NCBI GenBank assembly: GCA_964415295.1 | Contig: CAYPYN010000002.1 | Location: forward strand, 434,001-498,000 | Length of the DNA stretch: 64,000 nucleotides | Direction of reading: 5' to 3' | Origin: SB21 sp964415295 | GTDB taxonomy: Bacteria > CLD3 > SB21 | The notes under the pieces: model-generated | The model's input: only the letters and a program-made list of their open reading frames with translations | The model's database searches: none | What the model was told of the DNA's origin: nothing | In this document: positions 27,332-34,421 of the stretch, one piece after another | Numbering within the stretch: the stretch's first letter is position 1 | How the letters are laid out: every line of letters begins with the position of its first letter | Position numbers and translations under genes: made by a program

Positions 27332-28698
27332 AATAAACCGTACTTTTCCATCTTATAGTACAAAGAGCTTGTCCGGATACCCAGCATTTTCGCCGCCCGG
27401 TTTTTAACGTTGTTGCTCTTTTTCAGCGCATGGAGGATAAGATTCTTCTCAAAACTTTCAAGCGCCTCCTCCAGCGGAAGATTCTCAAATCCTGAAACAT
27501 GGTTACCAACGGCGCCGCTGAGGTGCTGCGCGATCAGGGACGTTTCAATAGTTTCTGCCGAAGATATGACGCACAGACGTTCAATCAGGTTTTGCAGTTC
27601 ACGAATATTGCCTGGCCAGCTGTACTGGGTTAGCAGTTCCATCCCTGCCGGATCGATGGTTTTGGGCTTGTCGCGTTTTGACTCTGAAAATTTGCGCAAA
27701 AAATGATCCGTCAGCGCCGGAATATCTTCTTTGCGTTCCCGCAGGGCCGGCAAAGCGATCGGTATCACCCGTAAACGATAATACAAATCCTCCCGGAATT
27801 TCTCTTCCTGTATGAGCCTTGATAACGGCCGGTGGGTGGCCGAGATCACGCGCACGTTTACGGAAATGGTTTCCTCGCCGCCTACCCGTTCAAATTCCCT
27901 TTCCTGCAAGACGCGAAGCAATTTGACCTGCATCGGATTGGATATATCTCCGATCTCATCCAGGAAGATCGTGCCACCGTCAGCCAGCTCGAACCGCCCT
28001 TTTTTTCTTTTGATCGCTCCGGTGAAAGCGCCTTTTTCGTGACCGAATAATTCGCTCTCCAGCAGACCGTCGCTCAGCGCGCCGCAGTTGACCTTTATGA
28101 ATGGCTTATCCCGGCGGCGGCTTCGCGTGTGCAAAGCTCTCGCGATCAGTTCTTTCCCGGTACCGCTCTCCCCTTCGATCAGCACGGTACTGTCCTCCTG
28201 AGCGACGCGGTCGATCCATTCGAATATCTTTTTCATCACGGAACTGCGGCCCACGATCTCCGCATAATTACGGAAGATCTCATCCTGCAGCAATAGATTT
28301 TCCTCTTCGAGACGGGCGAGCGTCTGCTCCTGCTGAATTTTCTCCATGATCCGCCGCACACGAACCCGCAATTCCTCCGATGAAAAGGGTTTGGTCATGA
28401 AGTCGGCGGCGCCCATCTGCATGGCTTCTACGGCCGTGTTGACCGTACCGAAAGCCGAGACCACCATGACCGGCACGGCCGGTCTCAGGTCTTTGACTCT
28501 CTTCAGAATTTCAATACCGTCGATCGGTTCCATTTTCAGATCGGTGATCACCAGTGCAACCGGCTGCTGCTGCAGATGGTCGAGCGCCTCTGCGCCCTGC
28601 GAAAATTCGCTCACGCGGAAACCATCGCGGCGAAGGCTTTCGGACATGCCCAGCCTCATCGAAGCATTGTCTTCTATGATCACAATTTCTTCATTCAT
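27328..28698 (-). CDS. NtrC-family sigma-54-dependent response regulator
   Basis: 456 residues. The receiver domain has phospho-acceptor Asp53 in VITDLKMEP and Lys103 in TKPF. The AAA+ domain has Walker A GESGTGKE (176-183), the sigma-54 contact loop GAFTGA (223-228) and Walker B FLDEIGD. A Fis-type helix-turn-helix ends the protein (NVKNRAAKMLGIRTSSLYYKMEKYGLL). It activates promoters read by sigma-54 RNA polymerase when phosphorylated by the kinase encoded just upstream, with which it overlaps by ATGA. No convincing -24/-12 site was found in this window. Confidence 0.97.
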   Translation of the reverse strand: MNEEIVIIEDNASMRLGMSESLRRDGFRVSEFSQGAEALDHLQQQPVALVITDLKMEPIDGIEILKRVKDLRPAVPVMVVSAFGTVNTAVEAMQMGAADFMTKPFSSEELRVRVRRIMEKIQQEQTLARLEEENLLLQDEIFRNYAEIVGRSSVMKKIFEWIDRVAQEDSTVLIEGESGTGKELIARALHTRSRRRDKPFIKVNCGALSDGLLESELFGHEKGAFTGAIKRKKGRFELADGGTIFLDEIGDISNPMQVKLLRVLQEREFERVGGEETISVNVRVISATHRPLSRLIQEEKFREDLYYRLRVIPIALPALRERKEDIPALTDHFLRKFSESKRDKPKTIDPAGMELLTQYSWPGNIRELQNLIERLCVISSAETIETSLIAQHLSGAVGNHVSGFENLPLEEALESFEKNLILHALKKSNNVKNRAAKMLGIRTSSLYYKMEKYGLL

Positions 28699-30098
28699 CG
28701 CCGATGATTCCTATGCGTTGTTACTGTAAACGTGCATCCTGTGCTTTCATTATTGCGCACCGAAATCTCCGCGCCGTTTTCCCCGCAGAGCTTACGGCAA
28801 ATGGCCAAACCCAGCCCGGTGCCGTTACTGTGCGTGGTGAAGAACGGCTCAAATATGGTTCGCCGCATCTCATCCGCAATCCCGGGACCGTTATCAGATA
28901 TTTCTAGTAGATTGCTTTCGCCGTCCACTTTCGTGCGGATCACGATCTGTCCTTTCTCAGGAACGGCCTCGATCGCGTTGGTCATCAGATTGATCAGGAT
29001 ATGACGCAGATGATTCCTGTCGAACCGGACACTCCCGCTCTCGGCAACGGTCACCTCTATATTTTTTTCTTTGAGCCGGGTCTGCAAAAGGTTGGTGACC
29101 TCTGCCGCAATTTCGGACACCTCGATATCCTCCGGATGAGCCACCGAAGCTCGGCCGAAATTGAGGTAATTATTTACAAGCGACTTCATTCCGCCGATCT
29201 CGTTCAGGATTTTTTGCGCATATTCGCTGTTCTTATGTTCTTTTTCCAGATCTTCTTTTATAAGACCGGTAAGCAGTTCGATCCCGCCCAAGGGGTTTCT
29301 TATTTCGTGCGCAATATGAGCCAGAATCGTTTCTTTCTCTTTTTGCCTTGCCAATAGGTCTTCGCGCATCAGGTGCATGGCCTGCGCCAATGACGCCAAC
29401 TCCCCTTTGACATCCTGCGGAACGGGCGCTTCCCAATTCCCTTTGCCAAGCTCACGGCTGAAACGCGTCAACCGATCGATCGGCCTGGCCAGAGTGCGTA
29501 CGAGGAGAATGCCTCCCCCCAGCGTAACCAGGATCCCTGCCAATCCGATACCCCAGAAGACCAGTGATAATTGTTCCACGCGCGCCAGCCGGTCGGCATT
29601 CTCGCGGATACTGAGCCAGTGTCCGTCGTCGATCCGGCAGAATCCCCATAAATACCAACGTCCATCCTCTCCTTTGAAGGGAAGAGAGGTGACCGATTCA
29701 CCATTCCCAAGAGACTGAATTTCGGTTCGGCTGAACAACAATGCAGGCTCCACAAAACCAACGGCGTTGCCGGAATCCGTGCTGGCCAGCGTCTGGAGAT
29801 CTTCGTTGAAAATCGAAAGATCCTCCAGTTTCAGTGTTCGCTTTTGTTCGGCCAAGTACGCCGTATAATAAGCTCCCGCCATGGTGCGTTCGTCTTTTGC
29901 ATTCAGATACCGTACATGTTGCGTATTGAAGCGGGTCATGACCACTCGCGTTGTCAGCAGAACCTGGTCGGTCAGCTGATTAAGATAGATCTCCTTGACC
30001 GTGTAATAGCTTACGCGCGACATCACGATCACCAATGCCGTTGTAATAATACTGAATAGGAGAATGGTCCGTGTTCTGAACGATAACTGCATCGTCAT
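28695..30098 (-). CDS. Membrane sensor histidine kinase
   Basis: 467 residues. Helix 1 (about 11-27) and helix 2 (about 178-200) enclose a ~150-residue periplasmic sensor domain, followed by HAMP (about 201-250), the dimerisation domain with His264 in HIAHEIRNPLGG and an HATPase domain with NLMTNAIEAV, DNGPGIAD and GTGLGLAICRKL. NtrB/AtoS-like. The start could be Met1 or Met3. It is the first gene of a four-gene operon (kinase, regulator, coiled-coil protein, barrel), so the sensor may monitor the envelope. Confidence 0.96.
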   Translation of the reverse strand: MTMQLSFRTRTILLFSIITTALVIVMSRVSYYTVKEIYLNQLTDQVLLTTRVVMTRFNTQHVRYLNAKDERTMAGAYYTAYLAEQKRTLKLEDLSIFNEDLQTLASTDSGNAVGFVEPALLFSRTEIQSLGNGESVTSLPFKGEDGRWYLWGFCRIDDGHWLSIRENADRLARVEQLSLVFWGIGLAGILVTLGGGILLVRTLARPIDRLTRFSRELGKGNWEAPVPQDVKGELASLAQAMHLMREDLLARQKEKETILAHIAHEIRNPLGGIELLTGLIKEDLEKEHKNSEYAQKILNEIGGMKSLVNNYLNFGRASVAHPEDIEVSEIAAEVTNLLQTRLKEKNIEVTVAESGSVRFDRNHLRHILINLMTNAIEAVPEKGQIVIRTKVDGESNLLEISDNGPGIADEMRRTIFEPFFTTHSNGTGLGLAICRKLCGENGAEISVRNNESTGCTFTVTTHRNHRR

Positions 30099-30181
30099 TC
30101 GGGGTCAGTTGCCGGCTCTTGAGTCTTCGCTAATGTAACTCCTGTTAGTATTGATATTCAACGATAATATATCCCGGCTGT

Positions 30182-30628
30182 TTACAGCCAAATGGTTTCA
30201 CCCGTCAGGAATTCGCGCTCGATCCGCGAACTCCACGGACAATACGAACCAACGGAAGATAACCATTCATCAAGATGCTCTTCCACGTAGGATGGCGTTC
30301 CGTCGCACAACTCTATCGCATTTTCCGCAAATATCCACTCGTTCGTCTTAAAGTGCCAGCTCCACGGGCGGTTGTAACCTTCGTCTCCCTTTTCAATCGG
30401 TCCGATCACCAACATGTTTCTTTCGGATAGAGGCAAAGCGAGTAAACTGTCTGCGACATGCCATGTCTGAGGATCGGCAGTTCGAAGCACAAAGGCTTCG
30501 CCGCCTGCCGTCACTCTAAAATAGCGGTAAGTGTCGTCAGGAACCACAAAGCCTGCTGCGGACCCATCGCAACCCGCAAACCACAGGCTACTCAGGAGCG
30601 CTAAGCGGTTCAGTAAATGCCATCTCAT
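30182..30628 (-). CDS. BP74-like small lipoprotein
   Basis: 148 residues with a lipoprotein signal ending WFAGC. The mature part reads YRYFRVTAGGEAFVLRTADP ... NRPWSWHFKTNEWIFAENAIELCDG.PSYVEEHLDEWL ... CPWSSR. This matches the N-terminal domain of the calmodulin-binding protein BP74 and its short bacterial relatives as I remember them; their function is unknown. The two Cys (in ELCDG and YCPWS) may form a disulfide. It follows the serpin gene with 3 bases between, so the two are cotranscribed. Confidence 0.65.
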   Translation of the reverse strand: MRWHLLNRLALLSSLWFAGCDGSAAGFVVPDDTYRYFRVTAGGEAFVLRTADPQTWHVADSLLALPLSERNMLVIGPIEKGDEGYNRPWSWHFKTNEWIFAENAIELCDGTPSYVEEHLDEWLSSVGSYCPWSSRIEREFLTGETIWL

Positions 30629-30631
30629 GAT

Positions 30632-31855
30632 CTATAAGCTGATTATTTTACCGATAAAAAGCACGGATTGAGATCGGGTTTCCCTGATCAGAAAAACAAA
30701 AGGCCGATCCGCACGGAAATGAAATCCGCCTCCGCCAACGGATGTCACTCCGACACTCACAGAGGTCACGGCGGCAGCTTCCGTACCTTCTTCATCCACA
30801 TGCACGAACGTTTTGTGGTTCACTTCGCTGATGAATAATTCTTTTCCGTTCATGGAATCGATGCCGGTAAAATCGGCCACACCGGGGACAAAGGCCGGTT
30901 CCATTCCAAGCGCCATCAGAATTTCGTTGAGAGAGTACTTCAATTCGAGTTTGAGCTTCGGGACTTCAATAGTGCCCGAACTTGGCTGAAAGCGTCCGAT
31001 GATCAATTGAAGAGCTTCTTCATCCAGAGTCCCAATAAATCGGTCGATATCTGTGCGTTCGTGCGGCAAAAGTAGCGTCATACTAAAGTCCCCGTCTCCA
31101 TACGGCAGTTCAATGGCTTGAAAATGGTCGGTGTGTAAGTAACTGAATTCACCCGACTGCAACATCATGCGGCAAGCAGAAGGCTTCCCGTCCTTATCCA
31201 CAAAAACATCATCGTGAGTGTCCTCTTTCCCGAATTCGTAAGTCCAGGTGCCCTTGAAATAGATGGCGTTGATCAGCAGCATCACAAGGTTCGGATCCAG
31301 GCGATCGACGATATTCTTTATCTTGTCATGTGTTTTGTCGGCAACCCATCGATTAATACGTTCGATCGATACCGGATCGTCAAAATCCATCGCGGTGATC
31401 TCAGCGTCAAAATAGGTTTGATTGTCCTGAATGAATGTTTGTTGAACGCTTAAGGAATTCCTGTACCAGATAGAATTGGCGATCTCAAAGATCACTTTTC
31501 GGTCCAAACCGCTCAATAGCTGCAGCAAACCTCGGTAGTTGCCGTTGATCTCTTCCTGAGTGAGTCCGTCCAGATCAAGCGCTGTCCGTATGGCCTCGTA
31601 GGTCTCATTACGTGCTCCTTGGAGCGTCATACCCAGAGCAAAGGATACGCTGAGCGGTGAAACGAAGATATTTTGATCCGAATGAGATTCGTTTATTTTT
31701 GAGAAGAGTCTGAATCCGAAACGGTTAGACGATTGGACCAATTTCTTCTCCACCATGTTCAAGTCGCGCCACGTTGCCGCTTCCTCTTTGTCCTGGCACT
31801 GAAGCAAGACAAGAGGACAGCACATGATCATTAAAAGGCTTCTTATCCGTTTCAT
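30632..31855 (-). CDS. Serpin, lipoprotein-anchored
   Basis: 407 residues. A signal ending VLLQC (Cys20) suggests anchoring in the outer membrane. The rest is a full serpin: NIFVSPLSVSFALGMTLQGA, NAIYFKGTWTYEF, the hinge EEGTEAAAVTS near residue 360 and the closing FRADRPFVFLIRE. The hinge has the small residues and Gly/Thr/Glu pattern of inhibitory serpins. By the usual spacing the P1 residue falls in the SVGVTSV segment, which would suit an elastase-like protease, but this is inference. Its likely job is trapping foreign or host/predator proteases at the cell surface. It lies in a run of lipoprotein genes. Confidence 0.94.
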   Translation of the reverse strand: MKRIRSLLMIMCCPLVLLQCQDKEEAATWRDLNMVEKKLVQSSNRFGFRLFSKINESHSDQNIFVSPLSVSFALGMTLQGARNETYEAIRTALDLDGLTQEEINGNYRGLLQLLSGLDRKVIFEIANSIWYRNSLSVQQTFIQDNQTYFDAEITAMDFDDPVSIERINRWVADKTHDKIKNIVDRLDPNLVMLLINAIYFKGTWTYEFGKEDTHDDVFVDKDGKPSACRMMLQSGEFSYLHTDHFQAIELPYGDGDFSMTLLLPHERTDIDRFIGTLDEEALQLIIGRFQPSSGTIEVPKLKLELKYSLNEILMALGMEPAFVPGVADFTGIDSMNGKELFISEVNHKTFVHVDEEGTEAAAVTSVSVGVTSVGGGGFHFRADRPFVFLIRETRSQSVLFIGKIISL

Positions 31856-31867
31856 ACAGCTTTCTCC

Positions 31868-32308
31868 TTACCAAAGTTTCCTGAGTATCAGGTCGGCTTT
31901 GTATGCCGTTGGATCACGTTCTTCTTCAATGGAAGGATACGGCGTCACGCCAACCAATTGCAGAGAATAGTTGAGGAACAAAACCGAGTCTCGGTCGCCG
32001 CCGTACGTCGAGAGTGCCAGCGTTACAGGAGCCTGATCTTTTTGTTGGGCCTTTAATTGGATCTCCACGTAACCCTCCCAGATGCAAACGGCTCCGTCGG
32101 GACAACGGCAATCCACCGGAACGGATTCAAATTGAACCGTCAATTCTTCTTTGTAGAAATGAACCGTCTTTCCAACCTGGATGACAAAGCGTTCTCCTTC
32201 CGTGGGAAACGATGCTTTACTGTCGCTTTGGGAATCAAATGAGTCCACAAAAATGTTGTTGCAGCCTACGCCGAACAACAACAACCCTGTCCACAAAACG
32301 GTTTTCAT
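31868..32308 (-). CDS. Hypothetical lipoprotein
   Basis: 146 residues. ATG 32308 is used because AAGAGG lies just upstream and it gives a signal ending FGVGC; an in-frame ATG at 32329 overlaps the preceding stop as ATGA and cannot be excluded. The mature part has KEELTVQFESVPVDCRCPDGAVCIWEG, a Cys-rich loop with the pattern DxRCPxGxxCIWxG that I have seen in short secreted proteins of unknown function. The three Cys may pair or bind metal. It lies 12 bases upstream of the serpin gene. Confidence 0.65.
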   Translation of the reverse strand: MKTVLWTGLLLFGVGCNNIFVDSFDSQSDSKASFPTEGERFVIQVGKTVHFYKEELTVQFESVPVDCRCPDGAVCIWEGYVEIQLKAQQKDQAPVTLALSTYGGDRDSVLFLNYSLQLVGVTPYPSIEEERDPTAYKADLILRKLW

Positions 32309-32325
32309 AATGCCTCTTCTAGTTT

Positions 32326-32763
32326 TCATTCGGAATTTATTCTTTTTGATATGAAAGTGCCGATGACGGTTTCCGGCGCCCCGCCCGAAATGCCCCAGAA
32401 GCGATCACCTTCCAATTTATCATCGTGATAACGACCGCGTATAAACATGTATGGTCCCTGTCCTTCAAGGAGATGTATCACTACGGTACCGTCTTCTGTA
32501 ATCGCGCCTCCGATCAGCGCTGCGCCCGCATCGGTAACGTTGCCTACGTTTTGGCCTACGATCTCTATATTCTTGATCCCCACTATCACCGAGTCTTCAA
32601 TGCTGATCTCGAAAGTGCCTTCCGTTACCTTCTGACCTTCCAGATCAATCCCTGAGTAGTTGTAAGTGCCTGATTCAAACGGCCGAGAATCATCATGGTC
32701 GCAGCCACTTGGCGCAGAAGCGAATACGGTCATCGTGAACAAAACTAACAGAAATCGTTTCAT
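32326..32763 (-). CDS. Hypothetical lipoprotein
   Basis: 145 residues. The start at 32763 gives a signal ending APSGC. The mature part is a small beta-rich domain (GTYNYSGIDLEGQKVTEGTF ... GGAITEDGTVVIHLL ... MFIRGRYHDDKLEGDRFWG ... VIGTFISKR) reminiscent of lipocalin-like folds in which a value is compared with a reference, but no family is assigned. It is closely spaced with the genes on both sides (4 bases to the upstream gene). Confidence 0.6.
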   Translation of the reverse strand: MKRFLLVLFTMTVFASAPSGCDHDDSRPFESGTYNYSGIDLEGQKVTEGTFEISIEDSVIVGIKNIEIVGQNVGNVTDAGAALIGGAITEDGTVVIHLLEGQGPYMFIRGRYHDDKLEGDRFWGISGGAPETVIGTFISKRINSE

Positions 32764-32767
32764 GGAA

Positions 32768-33688
32768 TTACCTAAGCTTGAGTTTTGCCGATCGCCCAAG
32801 TGTCACATACCCGCTGTCGCATTGAACCTCGTAGAAATATTCTTCACCGTCGATAATATAACGCACTCCATCTTCCGTAAAAATTGTCTGCCCTGTATAA
32901 GTGAAATCTTTGTAGGGCATTTCAAAGGCGGTACTGTCATCGTAACGATATATAAAGACAAAGCTGTCCGGTACCGCATCCTGGATCATGGTAAAATTCA
33001 TGGCACCGGAACTCGGACTGCATCCGTCTTCCTTCATAGTAACACGGTCGATGATTTCATCGTAAGAAAAACTCACGCTGGTATCCTCAGCAAATTGTTG
33101 GGTGAACTGCGACCCTGAAGTCCCGTTGAAAACGATCGTGCCGATCTTGGACGAATCGGCCCAGTCCTTCATGCCCGAAATCTGGTAGTTTGACTGTCCC
33201 GAGTAGCTGTACGATGCGCCCCAGTACGGATCATCAAACTGACCGGAGTAACTGGCGTCAAAAACATACTGATCCGTTTCTGCCGTAGGATAACCTTCGT
33301 TGTCATGGGGAAGGAATTTATAACGCCATTGCCACTGGAAGGTTGAATCACCGTATTGATACACCCAGTATCCGGTCTCTGGGTCGTAGTACGAGGTATC
33401 GGTGTACGTGACGGTGGCGTCCGCCGAACCTGCGGCACCGCCGCTTACGCCATAATACATCCATGGCGGATAGAACCAAAAACCCATGGGACCTCCTTGA
33501 GAGATGGCCGAAGAATTTCCACCGGCGATGAACATACCCAGTTCATTCTGCAAAATCGCCTGTACCTCATTCCGCATCAAAAGGTCAAGATCAGGCCGTG
33601 CGGTCCTTTGACGGCCATCGGAATCGCACGATGCCGCTGACAGCAATCCGACCATCATTACGAATGATACGAACGTCTTTGATTTCAT
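32768..33688 (-). CDS. Lipoprotein, member 3 of a local paralog family
   Basis: 306 residues with a signal ending SAASC, start at 33688. It shares YYDPETGYW and KFLPHDNEGYPTAET with the lipoproteins at 23270 and 24320, followed by a similar series of Tyr-rich strands, so it is a distant paralog. Its C-terminus differs, ending in a YxIDGEEYFYEVQ segment instead of LEFGGFT. It also has a Gly/Pro/Tyr-rich insert near residues 55-75. Function unknown. Confidence 0.65.
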   Translation of the reverse strand: MKSKTFVSFVMMVGLLSAASCDSDGRQRTARPDLDLLMRNEVQAILQNELGMFIAGGNSSAISQGGPMGFWFYPPWMYYGVSGGAAGSADATVTYTDTSYYDPETGYWVYQYGDSTFQWQWRYKFLPHDNEGYPTAETDQYVFDASYSGQFDDPYWGASYSYSGQSNYQISGMKDWADSSKIGTIVFNGTSGSQFTQQFAEDTSVSFSYDEIIDRVTMKEDGCSPSSGAMNFTMIQDAVPDSFVFIYRYDDSTAFEMPYKDFTYTGQTIFTEDGVRYIIDGEEYFYEVQCDSGYVTLGRSAKLKLR

Positions 33689-33719
33689 GATTTTGAATCT
33701 CCATCTTCTTAGTGAATGT

Positions 33720-34142
33720 TTATGGATCAACCCCAAAACCGCTGATCACGATAGTTAACTCGTCGTCGACGGCCTGCCTGGAAAAATCTATGTCGATTTT
33801 CTTGGGATAATGAAATACGTCGTCCCAGTGCACTTTGAGGACATCGGCATGCTGTGAACGGGCCTGATCGATCAGATCGAATAATGCATCGACCGTATAC
33901 AAATTCAAATTCTCTGCATCGACCGGCTCGTTGGTGAAATTGTTGACCGCGGAAAAAAGCGTATCATCTTTGATCACTACGAAATACGGGCCATCATTAA
34001 TACAAAAACAAGATACCGATTGTATCATATGATAGGAAGAGATATTCTTCGATTCCCAGATCTCCCGATCCGATTGGCCGTCTCCGCAAGCCAGCGAACC
34101 GGCCACCAAAAAAGTCAGTAGAAACGTCTTTATTTTCCTCAT
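33720..34142 (-). CDS. DUF6174-like lipoprotein
   Basis: 140 residues, signal ending SLAC. The mature part (WESKNISSYHMIQSVSCFC..GPYFVVIKDDTLFSAV ... TVDALFDLIDQA) has the DUF6174 pattern: a W-x-[x]-x-SY start, a CxC pair, a VxVxxx strand and a helix after TVDxLF. Function unknown. AAGGAG precedes the start. It is first in a co-oriented run of six lipoprotein genes down to 30182 and is divergent from the M16 peptidase gene. Confidence 0.65.
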   Translation of the reverse strand: MRKIKTFLLTFLVAGSLACGDGQSDREIWESKNISSYHMIQSVSCFCINDGPYFVVIKDDTLFSAVNNFTNEPVDAENLNLYTVDALFDLIDQARSQHADVLKVHWDDVFHYPKKIDIDFSRQAVDDELTIVISGFGVDP

Positions 34143-34254
34143 CCGAGCACTCCTTGTCCTTTTACGAACATCTAATAACCAAAAAACGGGCCAATTTTCG
34201 ATGAAGAATGAAATGCTTTCTTGTATTTGTTTTATATATATTTAACTCATTGAT

Positions 34255-34314
34255 AATCTGAAAACATACTGATATTCTTATCTGAAATCGGATAGAGTAT
34301 CGGTTTTCAGATAA
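34255..34314. promoter_or_regulatory. Palindromic TTATCTGAAA elements in a divergent intergenic region
   Basis: TTATCTGAAATCGGATA (34278-34294), loop GAG, TATCGGTTTTCAGATAA (34298-34314) pair at 15 of 17 positions. A third, direct copy reads AATCTGAAAAC from 34255. No T-run follows on either strand, so a terminator is unlikely. It lies in the 279-base gap between divergent genes and could be an operator or an RNA structure. The rest of the gap is A/T-rich with a TATAATG at about 34371. Confidence 0.5.
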
Positions 34315-34421
34315 TGAAAAAAATAGCAGGAAAATATTGAAATAACAGAAACTAATTCCCATTTTACCGTATAATGATGGCCACTCTATTTTTCATTCAA
34401 TCTTAATGAGGAGTTAATTGT

